Positions 1-8,822 of a stretch of 64,000 nt of DNA are shown here, one piece after another. Position 1 is the first letter of the stretch. Each line of letters starts with the position of its first letter. The stretch comes from Halolamina salifodinae (GTDB lineage: Archaea; Halobacteriota; Halobacteria; Halobacteriales; Haloferacaceae): positions 397,437 through 461,436 of the forward strand of contig NZ_JAGGLC010000003.1 of the NCBI RefSeq assembly GCF_017874235.1, read 5' to 3'. The notes below the pieces were generated by a model. The model saw only the letters and a list, made by a program, of their open reading frames with translations. It had not been told where the DNA came from and made no database searches. The position numbers and the translations under genes are program-made.

Positions 1-726
1 CTGATACGGCGCGATGTTGGGGTGGCGCGAACCCATCCGTTCGGGCGCCTCGCCGGAGGCGAACGCGTCGGTCGCCATGTAGGAGAGCCACGCCAGCAGC
101 GAGTCGAACAGCGAGATGTCGATTCGCTCGCCGCCCTCATCAGCGAATTCGCGGCGGAACAGCGCCGCGAGGATCGATTGGGTGGCGTACATCCCGGCCG
201 CGAGGTCGGCGACGGCGACGCCGACGCGCACTGGCGGGCGCCCCTCCTCGCCGGTGATGCTCATCATCCCCGCCTCGGCCTGCATCATCAGGTCGTAGGC
301 GGGGCGCTCTGCCAGCGGGCCAGTCTGTCCGTACCCCGTGATGGAGCAGAACACCAGTCCGGGGTTCTCCGCCCGCAAGGACTCGTAGTCGATCCCCCAC
401 TCCGCGGCCTTGCCGACGCGGAAGTTCTCGAGCACTACGTCCGCCTCGGCGGCGAGGTCCCGGAACGTCTCCCGTCCCGCCTCGGTGGCCATGTTGATCG
501 TGATCGAGCGCTTGTTGCGGTTGATGCTGGCGTAGTAGGAACCGGCGCCCTCGCCGAAACTCGGCGGCGTCCAGCCGCGGGTCTGGTCGCCCACGTCCGG
601 GCGTTCGACCTTGATCACGTCGGCGCCGAGGTCACCCAACTGCATCCCGCAGAACGGGCCGGCGAGCACGCGCGAGGCGTCGAGTACGGTCACGCCGTCG
701 AGCGGGCCGGTCTGGTCGTCGGTCAT
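1..726 (-). CDS. CaiB/BaiF family CoA-transferase (C-terminal part cut by window edge)
   Basis: This open frame has no stop codon inside the window, so only the first 242 codons are visible. The start is the ATG at 726, giving MTDDQTGPLDGVTVLDASR. Family III CoA-transferases move CoA between carboxylic acids without a ping-pong Glu-CoA intermediate. Visible family signatures are the N-terminal LAGPFCGMQLGDLGADVIKVE block, a NRNKRSIT block near residue 75, and a typical catalytic-Asp region AYDLMMQAEAG near residue 145. A paralogue lies at 7539-8822 on the other strand. The substrate cannot be read from the sequence. Confidence 0.9.
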   Translation of the reverse strand, partial: MTDDQTGPLDGVTVLDASRVLAGPFCGMQLGDLGADVIKVERPDVGDQTRGWTPPSFGEGAGSYYASINRNKRSITINMATEAGRETFRDLAAEADVVLENFRVGKAAEWGIDYESLRAENPGLVFCSITGYGQTGPLAERPAYDLMMQAEAGMMSITGEEGRPPVRVGVAVADLAAGMYATQSILAALFRREFADEGGERIDISLFDSLLAWLSYMATDAFASGEAPERMGSRHPNIAPYQ

Positions 727-791
727 GCACCGACCCCGGCGGGCCAGCGTCTTAGTGGTTCCCACGCGGGACGCTCGATCACCGCTCCCGC

Positions 792-2063
792 TCACCCACC
801 GTCGATGGGCCGCGCCGCCGTCGACGCCGGTAGGAACAGGAGGTGGTCGAACGACGCCGGAAGATTCGTCCGGGCGTACCCTTCCTCAGCGTCAGCCTTC
901 GGATCGAACACCGAGCCCACGTAGCGCGTCCGACGTTCCGTGGCGAGCCACGGTTCGAGTCGCCCGTCTACGGCTGCTGCGCGGAGGTCAAGCAGGTACG
1001 GCGCCCCATCGACTGCCGCGAACGTCGCTGACGCGCTCTCTTCGATGGGTGTACCCACCGAGAACGTCTCCACCTCGCCGCTCCCGGCGCCGGCAGCGCG
1101 GAACGACCCGCGAGCGAAGTCGAACCCGACGGGCCGGTAGTCGTCGCCGAGTTCGCGGTCCAGCCGCTCGCCCATCGTCGTCGCGTCGGCCCACGGCGTG
1201 CCGTCGTCGAACGTCCCCCGCTGGACGTGGCCGTCGTGGGCCCAGAGCGCGACGCCAGCCCCGGCGTCCTGCGCCAGCGTCCAGCGCGCGTTCTCCGCCA
1301 TGAACCGGTCGCGGGCCGCCATCCCCGCCTCGTGCGGCCCGGGCTGTTCGTGTCTGACTCGTGCCCACTCGCAGGCCTGTTCGACCACGCGACAGAGGTG
1401 CCGCGCGGTTTCCCACGAGACGGGCGTCGATGTCGTCTCGGCGTTGTCGCGCGTCGCCGCCACGTGGTCGGTGAGCGTCTCGGCGGCCGCGGCTACCGCG
1501 TCGAGCGCCTGCGCTCGCTCGTGTGGGCCGTCCGGAACTGTGGCGTCGGCGACGGTGCGGAGCGCCTCGCTGTCGAGGATCCTGTGGTCGACTGCCTCGA
1601 AATACGGCCGGAGCGGCGCCGCGGGTGCCGACGGCGTGGAGAGGTCGACGCCCCGGATCCGAACACGGTCGCTGGAGGACCGCTCATCGTTGAACGTCCG
1701 GAGCCACGCCAACAACTTCCCCACGGACTCGGTTTGCCACTGCCACATCTCCAGATCCGCGAGCGCCGAGGCGGGGGCGTTGGATCCAAAGTCGCGGACG
1801 AACGAATCAAGCGCCGTCGCTGCCGCCGCGTCGGCCTCGAACGCCACAGTCCGGTAGCCGTGCTCGGCGACTAGCGTCTTGATCAGCCGCGCTTTGTGGC
1901 GGAAACACTCCCGCGTCCCGTGGGTCGCCTCGCCGAGGCCGATGATCCGGGCCTCGTCAGGCGCCAGCGAGTGCGTCGGCGGGTCGTCGACGCCGGAACC
2001 GGCCGCCGGTATCAAGGTCGCGTGCTCGCTGATCGCCGCGAGTCGATCGGGTGGCGGGCACAT
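792..2063 (-). CDS. Erythromycin esterase family hydrolase
   Basis: The 423-residue protein matches the EreA/EreB-like esterase family. It carries the GEATHGT motif at residues 44-50 with its conserved His, an acidic AFEAD block shortly after, and a second conserved histidine segment ALWAHDGHV in the C-terminal half. The length is normal for the family. In archaea these proteins are usually of unknown substrate, so macrolide resistance should not be assumed. It stands alone between the CoA-transferase (66 bp away, same strand) and a divergent small gene. No signal peptide is seen, so it is probably cytosolic. Confidence 0.85.
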   Translation of the reverse strand: MCPPPDRLAAISEHATLIPAAGSGVDDPPTHSLAPDEARIIGLGEATHGTRECFRHKARLIKTLVAEHGYRTVAFEADAAAATALDSFVRDFGSNAPASALADLEMWQWQTESVGKLLAWLRTFNDERSSSDRVRIRGVDLSTPSAPAAPLRPYFEAVDHRILDSEALRTVADATVPDGPHERAQALDAVAAAAETLTDHVAATRDNAETTSTPVSWETARHLCRVVEQACEWARVRHEQPGPHEAGMAARDRFMAENARWTLAQDAGAGVALWAHDGHVQRGTFDDGTPWADATTMGERLDRELGDDYRPVGFDFARGSFRAAGAGSGEVETFSVGTPIEESASATFAAVDGAPYLLDLRAAAVDGRLEPWLATERRTRYVGSVFDPKADAEEGYARTNLPASFDHLLFLPASTAARPIDGG

Positions 2064-2158
2064 GTGGGTAGGCTGTCGCTCCGGTGTGAAGAACGCTCCC
2101 AGTTCGGTTCACATACCGTGCGAACTTTTACCAATATGGAACGCATCAACATCACCCG

Positions 2159-2269
2159 ATGGTCGGGCCACAGTTCGCCTGTCAGGAGTGTGCTCGAACG
2201 GTGAGTAACCTCTCGTACCGGGCCGTCTGCCCGGACTGTGGCGGCGAACTCGGGCGCCAACGGGCCTGA
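2159..2269 (+). CDS. Small rubrerythrin-like zinc-ribbon protein
   Basis: This short frame of 36 codons begins at ATG 2159 and reads MVGPQFACQECARTVSN, then CPDCGGEL near the C-terminus. Two CxxC-type knuckles about 14 residues apart are typical of the tiny rubredoxin/rubrerythrin-like domain proteins common in haloarchaea, which bind one zinc or iron. A TATA-like CTTTTA at about 2125-2130 lies roughly 30 bp upstream, which suits a leaderless transcript. The function is not known. Confidence 0.7.
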   Translation: MVGPQFACQECARTVSNLSYRAVCPDCGGELGRQRA

Positions 2270-2367
2270 CCGGCCGCTCTCGCGGAGGTGTGCTGACTCA
2301 CCGACGGGCGCGGCGCTCGTCGACGCCGGACGCTCCGGAAAACGAGGCGACCGCGTTCAGAACAGTT

Positions 2368-2529
2368 TCAGGTTTTCACGGAACCCTTGTCGGCCTGTTC
2401 GATGCCGAACTCCGTCCCTGGCTCCCCCCAGATCGGGCCGCCGATGTCCTCGAGGAGGAAGCATTTCTCGAGAGAACTGTGGGTGAAATATTCCCGCGGA
2501 TGGTGGCTCGTGTGAACACGTAACAACAC
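2368..2529 (-). CDS. Possible small protein, unknown
   Basis: A 53-codon frame starting at GTG 2529 would encode a peptide containing FLLEDIGGPIWGEPGTEFGI and ending KGSVKT. The composition looks protein-like (aromatics, acidic residues, Gly-Pro turns), which neither neighbouring shadow frame shows. There is no clear ribosome binding site, and a possible TATA-like sequence lies inside the start of the divergent HTH gene. It could be a real small gene or the 3' remnant of a larger decayed one. I do not recognise the family. Confidence 0.25.
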   Translation of the reverse strand: MLLRVHTSHHPREYFTHSSLEKCFLLEDIGGPIWGEPGTEFGIEQADKGSVKT

Positions 2530-2558
2530 TCAAGTGGGCTCCCAGCCACTCTCGCGTC

Positions 2559-3248
2559 GTGTACCGCGCGAAGATATATCTCAGACTTGACGCCAACTGT
2601 GTCCTGAGTCGGGTAACCGACGAGTGGGACATCTCCTTCCCGGTCAGTACTGAGGAGGTCATCGGCGGCGACCAGGTGCGGTTCGTCCTCGACGCTGGCG
2701 ACCGGATCGACGAGATCGCGACGGCACTTTCGGCGTCGGCGGAAGTGGTCGATCTCGATCGCGTCGAGGAGGGGCGTCTCGCCGTCACCAAGCATGCCTG
2801 TGGTGCGCTCCCGATCATCCGCGAGAACCACGGGATGCTACAGGGCCGGGACCGCGTCAGTGGCGACCAGCGCGTGTTCGACGTGGTAGTCTACCGCCGC
2901 GCGGACCTCCGCAATATGATGGAGGAGCTATCGGCGATCAGCACGGTCCGACTGGGACGGCTCTCGCCGTACCTCGAACCCGACAGCATGCTCTCGGAGC
3001 GCCAGTCGGAGGTCGTCACGACAGCACTCGAACGGGGGTACTACGAGTGGCCCCGCGAGGTTGACGCCGAAACCCTGGCCGAGGAGTTGGATATCGCCCA
3101 CTCGACGTTCCTCGAACACCTTCGAAAGGCCGAGCGTGCCCTTCTCGAAGACGCACTCAGCCGCGGCGACCGCAGCGGCGTCCCCGGCCCGGATGAGGCG
3201 GCGTTCATGCGTGAGTCCGACCCGGCCCCCGGTCCATCGAGAACTTAA
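2559..3248 (+). CDS. Bacterio-opsin-activator-type HTH regulator (HTH_10)
   Basis: The 229-residue protein ends in the haloarchaeal HTH_10 module: LSERQSEVVTTALERGYYEW followed by a second helix pair with LAEELDIAHSTFLEHLRKAE (about residues 148-205). The N-terminal 140 residues match the poorly characterised input half of short Bat-like regulators. The start is GTG 2559 (MYRAKIYL). It lies just upstream of, and in the same direction as, the ABC-transporter operon. The TATA-like CTTAAA at 3244-3249 that should drive that operon overlaps its own stop codon. It is therefore a good candidate for the operon's regulator (inference). Confidence 0.85.
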   Translation: MYRAKIYLRLDANCVLSRVTDEWDISFPVSTEEVIGGDQVRFVLDAGDRIDEIATALSASAEVVDLDRVEEGRLAVTKHACGALPIIRENHGMLQGRDRVSGDQRVFDVVVYRRADLRNMMEELSAISTVRLGRLSPYLEPDSMLSERQSEVVTTALERGYYEWPREVDAETLAEELDIAHSTFLEHLRKAERALLEDALSRGDRSGVPGPDEAAFMRESDPAPGPSRT

Positions 3249-3305
3249 AGAGCCGACGAGTGTAGGCGGGAAGGCCAACCATCCGAAACTATGGTGATAG
3301 AAGAC

Positions 3306-4607
3306 ATGGCACGCAAACGGTTCACACGCCGGCGGTTCGTCGGCGCCGCTGGGACGACAGCGACGCTAGGGATCACCGGCTGCCTCGGCGGTGGCGGCGG
3401 CGGTGGAGACACGATCCGGTACCTCTCGGACCGCGGGGACTCCAGCGACGTGATCGACGAGATCATCGCTGAGTTCGAGGGGGAATACGACTACACGGTC
3501 GACGTAACGTACACGTCCCGAGGGACGTCGACGGACGAGGAGCTCCAGCAGATGCTGGCGGCGGGCAATCCGCCGGACATCGTATTCGACACCTCGACGG
3601 ACGCGTACCGCTACCAGCGAAACGGCAACCTCGCGCCGGTTTCCGACGCGGTGCAGGGGACCGGCCTCCCCGACCCGGTCAACGTCGACGGCGAGTCCTA
3701 CTTCGCGCCGACCATCGTCGAACCGCTGATGGGGTGGTACCGGAACGATATCTACGAGGAGAAGCCGACCACGTTTGAGACGTGGCGCAGCGAGGCCCAG
3801 CGGGTCACCGAGGAGGAGGACGACATCGACGGCTACATCGTCCAGTCCGGCCAGACCAACAACGCCGCGACTGCCACGACCCAGTACCTCTGGCAGAACG
3901 ACGTGGAGATTTACGGCGGCCCGTCCGACAACATCGAGGTCACCATCGACCAGGGCGACAACCGGAACCGAGCCGTCGAGACGTACTCGTGGCTCCAGGA
4001 GATGAGCGAGTACTCACCCACCGGCTCTGGATGGGGATGGGGCGACGGGACCCAAGCGCTTCAGCAGGAGAACGCGGCGGGGCTGATGTCCGTCGGCGGC
4101 CTCCCCATCCTGACCATCCGCGAGAACCGACCAGATCTGGTCGAGAACCTCTCGCCGACTGGGTTCCCGATTCCGGAGGGAGGCCAGCAGGACAAGTGGT
4201 GGGCCTACATGGAAGGTCACGTTGTCCGGAACGACGGCGACGCTACCGAGGGCGCCCAGGAGTTCGCGCGGTTCTTCAGCGAGTCCGACCGCTTCCTCGA
4301 CTTCGTGCTGTCGGCGCCGCTGTTCCAGTGGCCGCCCACGGAGGAGGGCCTCAACAGCGACGCGGTACAGGAAAACGAGGTTCTCGCGGAGCACCAGGAC
4401 GCGGTGGACCTGATTCGGGACAACTGGGACGCGTTCACCACCGTTCTCGAAACGGGGGACGGGGGGGTGCCGAACATCGTCGCCGCCGACGCGTACGGCC
4501 AGCAGATGTTCGGCCAGTCGGCCGAGCAGATGCTCGTGGGGGGACGCTCGCCCGAGGAGACCGTCGACTGGATCGCCGAAGAGCTCCGCGGCCTGCAGGA
4601 GGAGTAG
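3306..4607 (+). CDS. ABC transporter substrate-binding lipoprotein (family 1, sugar type)
   Basis: This is an extracellular solute-binding protein of about 433 residues. The N-terminus has a twin-arginine signal (RRRFVGAAG) and a lipobox ending GITGC, followed by a Gly-rich linker, so it is exported folded and lipid-anchored. An upstream in-frame ATG exists at 3291, but the GGTGAT at 3293-3298 is a good ribosome binding site for ATG 3306, so 3306 is preferred. The body resembles family 1 sugar-binding proteins, for example IVFDTSTDAYRYQRNGNLAP and VGGLPILTIREN. Two permeases and an ATPase follow directly, making a complete importer. The ligand is unknown. Confidence 0.88.
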   Translation: MARKRFTRRRFVGAAGTTATLGITGCLGGGGGGGDTIRYLSDRGDSSDVIDEIIAEFEGEYDYTVDVTYTSRGTSTDEELQQMLAAGNPPDIVFDTSTDAYRYQRNGNLAPVSDAVQGTGLPDPVNVDGESYFAPTIVEPLMGWYRNDIYEEKPTTFETWRSEAQRVTEEEDDIDGYIVQSGQTNNAATATTQYLWQNDVEIYGGPSDNIEVTIDQGDNRNRAVETYSWLQEMSEYSPTGSGWGWGDGTQALQQENAAGLMSVGGLPILTIRENRPDLVENLSPTGFPIPEGGQQDKWWAYMEGHVVRNDGDATEGAQEFARFFSESDRFLDFVLSAPLFQWPPTEEGLNSDAVQENEVLAEHQDAVDLIRDNWDAFTTVLETGDGGVPNIVAADAYGQQMFGQSAEQMLVGGRSPEETVDWIAEELRGLQEE

Positions 4608-4615
4608 CGCTCCTC
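4599..4615 (+). promoter_or_regulatory. Intercistronic hairpin at the binding-protein stop codon
   Basis: GAGGAG and CTCCTC form a perfect 6-bp stem around a 5-nt loop that contains the TAG stop of the binding-protein gene. The permease start follows 2 bp later. Stems at this position in binding-protein operons can protect the upstream mRNA and give the binding protein higher expression than the permeases. That role is inferred here. Confidence 0.4.
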
Positions 4616-4616
4616 G

Positions 4617-5531
4617 ATGTCCGCTGTCAGTACCCTGCAGGGAAGGCTCGCTGAGTTCGACGAGAAGCGACTGCTGTTGCTCGCGACGTTCGTCCCGTTC
4701 ACGCTGTTTTTCGTCCTGGTCTGGGGCGTCCCCATCGGCTACGCGCTGGGGATGAGCCTGTTCTCGGACCCGACTGGGGCCGCGGAGTTCGCCGCGTTCG
4801 CGAACTACGCGGGCGTTCTCACCTCGGAGCTGTTCAGCACCGCGCTGTTCAACAGTGTCGTCTACGCGCTCTCCTCGACGATTCTCAGCCTGGTGCTGGG
4901 ACTGGGGCTCGCGCTTGTGGTCAACCGGGAGATAACGGGCGGCAACGCCCTGCGGACGATGATGATCTTCCCGTACCTGCTACCGACGCTGGTGGTCATC
5001 TTCATGTGGACGTTCCTGCTCGACCCCAACGTCGGCGCGGTGAACCAGTTCCTGCTGGACTACGGGCTAGTACAGGAGCCGCTGGCCTTCTTCTCGTCGA
5101 CGCAGTGGGCGATGCCTGCTGTCGTCGTCGCCAGCGTCTGGAAGTACGGCTCCTTCGCCTTCTTCATCCTGCTTGCGCGCTTGCAGGCCATCGACCCGAA
5201 CCTCTATGAGCGCGCCCGCGTCGAGGGGGCGTCGACGTGGCAGGCCTTCCGTGACATCACGGTCCCGCACCTGCGTGGGGCGATCCTGATCATCATCCTC
5301 GTCAGAGGGATCTGGATGTTCAACAAGTTCGACATCATCTACCTCGCGACCCGCGGTGGACCGCTCGACGCCACGACCACGCTGCCGATCATGGTGTACG
5401 AACTGGCGTTCCGGGGCTCGCCCAACTTCGGCGGGGCGACGGCGCTTGCCGGAATCATGTTCATGCTGCTGGCGGCCGTCGCCGTCGTCTACTTCTGGGT
5501 CTTCGAGCCCGAACAGGAGGTGGCGAACTGA
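4617..5531 (+). CDS. ABC transporter permease (MalF/UgpA-like)
   Basis: The 304-residue membrane protein has about six transmembrane segments. Its C-terminal half carries the family EAA loop, visible as ERARVEGASTWQAFRDITVP near residues 200-219, which contacts the ATPase. It belongs to the sugar-type (CUT1) permease family. It starts 9 bp after the binding-protein gene and its stop overlaps the ATG of the next permease, so translation is coupled. Confidence 0.9.
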   Translation: MSAVSTLQGRLAEFDEKRLLLLATFVPFTLFFVLVWGVPIGYALGMSLFSDPTGAAEFAAFANYAGVLTSELFSTALFNSVVYALSSTILSLVLGLGLALVVNREITGGNALRTMMIFPYLLPTLVVIFMWTFLLDPNVGAVNQFLLDYGLVQEPLAFFSSTQWAMPAVVVASVWKYGSFAFFILLARLQAIDPNLYERARVEGASTWQAFRDITVPHLRGAILIIILVRGIWMFNKFDIIYLATRGGPLDATTTLPIMVYELAFRGSPNFGGATALAGIMFMLLAAVAVVYFWVFEPEQEVAN

Positions 5532-6406
5532 TGCTGGGACTCGGAAAAGGCCCGGCCGGGAAGTACGTCAGTCAACGCACGCAGGAACGGGTGCGTCGGG
5601 TATCGGTCATCCTCACCGCGCTGCTGGTGGCTATCTTCGTCAGCATCCCGGTGTACGTGATGATCGCCATCGCGTTCCAGCCCGCGACCACGACGTTCCG
5701 TGGCGGCACGGTGAACCTGCTGTTCGACTCGTTCACGTTCGAGAACTTCGTGTTGCTGTTCACTGACACCGGCACGCCACGCTACCTGTTCAACAGCCTC
5801 ATCGTCACGGCGTCGTCGACGCTGCTGGCGACGGCGCTGTCAGTGGCGGCGGGCTACGGGCTGACCCGCTTCGAGTTCCGCGGGAAGACGATGGCCGCAC
5901 GCGCGGTGCTGTTCGCGTACATGTTCAGCCCCATCGTGCTCGCCATCCCGCTGTACGTCATCTTCTTCACGCTGGGACTGCTCGACAGCTACTTCGCGCT
6001 CACGCTGGCGCTGACGGGTATCTCCGCGCCGTTCGGTATCTGGCTGATGTGGCAGTACTTCCAGACGGTACCCATCGCACTCGAGGAGTCGGCGTGGATC
6101 CGCGGCGCGAGCCGAACCCGGACGCTCTGGGAGGTGGTCCTCCCGGTCGCGCGACCCGGCACCATCGCGACCGCGATATTCTCCTTTTCGGTCGCGTGGA
6201 ACGACTTCACGATGGCCCGCGTGGTGATGAGTCAGGACGAGATGTACCCCATCACCGTCGGCGCCAGCCTGTTCCTCGACCGGGTGACCATCGGCTGGTC
6301 CGAAACCATGGCGGCAGCGGTGCTGATGTCGCTACCGCCGTTCGCGATAGCACTGTTCCTCCAGAACTACCTGCTGCAGGGCTTCAACGTCGGAGGCCTC
6401 GAATAA
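5531..6406 (+). CDS. ABC transporter permease (MalG/UgpE-like)
   Basis: This is the second permease of the importer, 291 residues with about six membrane segments. The EAA loop is visible as EESAWIRGASRTRTLWEVVL about two thirds along. The C-terminus ends in NYLLQGFNVGGLE, and the LxxGxxxGxxK-like tail is typical of MalG homologues. Its ATG overlaps the stop of the first permease and the ATPase ATG follows 2 bp after its own stop. Confidence 0.9.
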   Translation: MLGLGKGPAGKYVSQRTQERVRRVSVILTALLVAIFVSIPVYVMIAIAFQPATTTFRGGTVNLLFDSFTFENFVLLFTDTGTPRYLFNSLIVTASSTLLATALSVAAGYGLTRFEFRGKTMAARAVLFAYMFSPIVLAIPLYVIFFTLGLLDSYFALTLALTGISAPFGIWLMWQYFQTVPIALEESAWIRGASRTRTLWEVVLPVARPGTIATAIFSFSVAWNDFTMARVVMSQDEMYPITVGASLFLDRVTIGWSETMAAAVLMSLPPFAIALFLQNYLLQGFNVGGLE

Positions 6407-6408
6407 CT

Positions 6409-7542
6409 ATGGCACGACCGATACGACTCGACACCGTCTGTAAGGAGTACCACACCGCCGGCACGACCCACGTGGCCGTCGACGACCTCTCGCTGGAGAT
6501 TCCGGAGGGGTCGTTCACAACCATCGTCGGCCCGTCCGGCTGCGGGAAGACCACCACGTTGCGGATGATCGCCGGCCTGGAGACGCCCACCTCGGGCACC
6601 ATCCACTTCGGCGACCGCGACGTGACCGAGGTGCGCCCGCAGGACCGCAACGCCGCGATGGTGTTTCAGAGCATCGCACTCTACCCCCACATGACCGTGC
6701 GGGAGAACATCGCCTACGGGCTGAAAGTTGCCGGCGTCCCCAAGGCCGAGCGCGACGCCGCCGTCGACGAGGCCGCAGAGACGCTCCAGATCACCGAGCA
6801 GTTGGACAAGATGCCCGCCGAACTCTCCGGCGGCCAGCAACAGCGGGTTGCACTGGGCAGCGCGTTCGTTCAGGACCCCGACGTGCTCCTGCTCGACGAG
6901 CCGATGTCCGACCTCGACGCAAAACTCAAGGCCGAACTCCGGGTCGAAGTCCAGCGTCTCCACAAGGAGATGGACGCAACGATGGTGTACGTCACACACG
7001 ACCAGACGGAGGCAATGACGATGAGCGACCACGTGCTCCTGCTGGAGGAGGGTCGCCTCGCGCAGTTCGCGCCGCCGGGGGACCTGTTCGACCGCCCGGT
7101 TTCCCAGTACGTCGCGGAGTTCATCGGCACGCCCTCGACCAACACGCTGCCCGCAACCGTCGAGGCCGCCGACGACGGCCCGACTATCGTCGGCGAGCAG
7201 TTCGAGATTCCGGCACCCGAGGACCGGTTCGCCGACCGCATCGGCGACTCGGTAACTGTCGGCATCCGGCCGCAGTATCTCTCGCCCGACGAGGGTGACC
7301 ACCGAATCCGGGTCATCGTGAACGTGGTCGAACAGCTCGGCACCGAGTTCGTCGTCCACGGCACGAGCGTCAACGGCGCGCACGTCAACGTCGTCGACGA
7401 GAGCGTCGACGGCGCCGGCCCGGACGACGAACTTTCGGTTGGCTTCGAGGCCGCCGACGCGTTCGTGTTCGACGAACACGGCGAAACCATCTGTCACGGC
7501 GACGCGCTCGTCGCCGCCCGTTCTGCCTCTCCCTCCCAATGA
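6409..7542 (+). CDS. ABC transporter ATP-binding protein (MalK/UgpC-like)
   Basis: The 377-residue ATPase energises the importer. Walker A is GPSGCGKTT near residue 38, the signature is LSGGQQQR near residue 140, Walker B is VLLLDEPMSDLDA, and the switch His is in YVTHDQTEAM. A C-terminal TOBE-type domain of about 130 residues is present, as in MalK/UgpC proteins that import carbohydrates or glycerol phosphates. The start is ATG 6409 (MARPIRLD). Its final codons overlap the downstream CoA-transferase by 4 nt. Confidence 0.92.
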   Translation: MARPIRLDTVCKEYHTAGTTHVAVDDLSLEIPEGSFTTIVGPSGCGKTTTLRMIAGLETPTSGTIHFGDRDVTEVRPQDRNAAMVFQSIALYPHMTVRENIAYGLKVAGVPKAERDAAVDEAAETLQITEQLDKMPAELSGGQQQRVALGSAFVQDPDVLLLDEPMSDLDAKLKAELRVEVQRLHKEMDATMVYVTHDQTEAMTMSDHVLLLEEGRLAQFAPPGDLFDRPVSQYVAEFIGTPSTNTLPATVEAADDGPTIVGEQFEIPAPEDRFADRIGDSVTVGIRPQYLSPDEGDHRIRVIVNVVEQLGTEFVVHGTSVNGAHVNVVDESVDGAGPDDELSVGFEAADAFVFDEHGETICHGDALVAARSASPSQ

Positions 7543-8822
7543 CGCGACACGACGATTCGAGCGACGACGCAGAGTACGGATCCGATCGACGCCCGCGAAC
7601 TGACGGCGGCAACCGCGTCGCCCCGGACCTGCTCTCAGGCGCCGAGGGGCGACCGCTCTCGGACGTGACGGTTCTGGAGTTGGGCCACATCATCGCCGGC
7701 CCGTTCTGCTCGATGCTGTTGGCGGACCTCGGTGCCGAGGTGATCAAGGTGGAACACCCGAAGGGCGGCGACGCCGTCCGGGACTCCTCGGAAGTCGGCA
7801 ACAGTTCGTTCAACTACGTCAACCGCAACAAACTCGGGATTACTCTCGACCTGAAGTCCGACGAGGGCAACGCGGTGTTCGAGGACTTGGTCGAGGAAGC
7901 GGACGTACTGATCGAGAACTTCGCGGCCGGCACGGCCGACCGCCTCGGCGTCGGCTACGACGACCTGAAGCCGGTCAACGAGGAACTGGTGTACTGCTCC
8001 ATCAAGGGGTTCAACGAGGGCCCCTACGAGGATTACCCGGCGCTCGATCCCGTCGCCGAGGCGCTCTCGGGCGTGATGAGCGTCACGGGCCACCCCGGCC
8101 AGCCGCCGGTCCGCTGTGGGACCAGCCTCGCGGACATGGCGGCGTCACTGTACGGCGCCATCTCCGTACTCGGCGGCGTGCGCCAGCGCGACGCCAGCGG
8201 CGAGGGACAGCACGTCACCGTCCCGCTGTACGAGAGCACCGTCTCGCTGATGGGCTACTGGCTGGCGTACTCCCAGACAGCCGGCGAAGCGGCCGAACCC
8301 ATCGGCGCTGGCCACCCCAACTGGGCGCCGTACAACGCCTACCAGTCCGCCGACGGCGAGTGGGTGTTCGTCGGCCCGTCCTCGCAGGCCCAGTGGGAGG
8401 CACTCTGTGAAGCCCTCGAAGCCGACCTCCACGAGGACGAGCGCTTCGCGACCCTCGACGACCGTCGCGAGCACCGCGAGGCACTCGACGAGGGCGTTGG
8501 CGCGGCCTGCGAGCAGTTCGAAGCTGAAGAGCTCATCGCCCGCCTGCGGGACGCCGGCGTTCCAGTCGCCCCCGTCAACGACACGCAGGATGTCGTCGAC
8601 GACCCGCACCTCCGGCAGACCGACGCGCTCGGGACCATCCGCGCGACGGAGGGCGACGGCGGCGACATCGACGTGCCGCGCTACCCCGCTCGCTCGACCG
8701 GGTTCGAACGCGTCGAGAACACGGACCCGCCCGAACTCGGCGAGGACACCGACGCCGTGCTGGAAGCGCTGGGCTACGACGCGGAGGAGCGAAAGCGACT
8801 CCGGGAGGCCAACGCGGTATGA
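7539..8822 (+). CDS. CaiB/BaiF family CoA-transferase
   Basis: The 427-residue family III CoA-transferase begins with an acidic extension of about 40 residues before the conserved ELGHIIAGPFCSMLLADLGA block. Other family blocks are NRNKLGITLDLKS, the catalytic region DYPALDPVAEALSG with its Asp, and a C-terminal PVAPVNDTQDVVDDP segment. Family members exchange CoA between acyl-CoA and free acids; human SUGCT (glutarate, hydroxymethylglutarate) is one example. It is translationally coupled to the ABC ATPase (4-nt overlap) and to the LeuA-like gene (4-nt overlap). This suggests it activates the imported acid (inference). Confidence 0.9.
   Translation: MTRHDDSSDDAEYGSDRRPRTDGGNRVAPDLLSGAEGRPLSDVTVLELGHIIAGPFCSMLLADLGAEVIKVEHPKGGDAVRDSSEVGNSSFNYVNRNKLGITLDLKSDEGNAVFEDLVEEADVLIENFAAGTADRLGVGYDDLKPVNEELVYCSIKGFNEGPYEDYPALDPVAEALSGVMSVTGHPGQPPVRCGTSLADMAASLYGAISVLGGVRQRDASGEGQHVTVPLYESTVSLMGYWLAYSQTAGEAAEPIGAGHPNWAPYNAYQSADGEWVFVGPSSQAQWEALCEALEADLHEDERFATLDDRREHREALDEGVGAACEQFEAEELIARLRDAGVPVAPVNDTQDVVDDPHLRQTDALGTIRATEGDGGDIDVPRYPARSTGFERVENTDPPELGEDTDAVLEALGYDAEERKRLREANAV

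Noticed and set aside
22..924. 300-codon open frame on the plus strand
   Set aside because: It is antisense to the partial CoA-transferase and the end of the esterase gene; no protein features.
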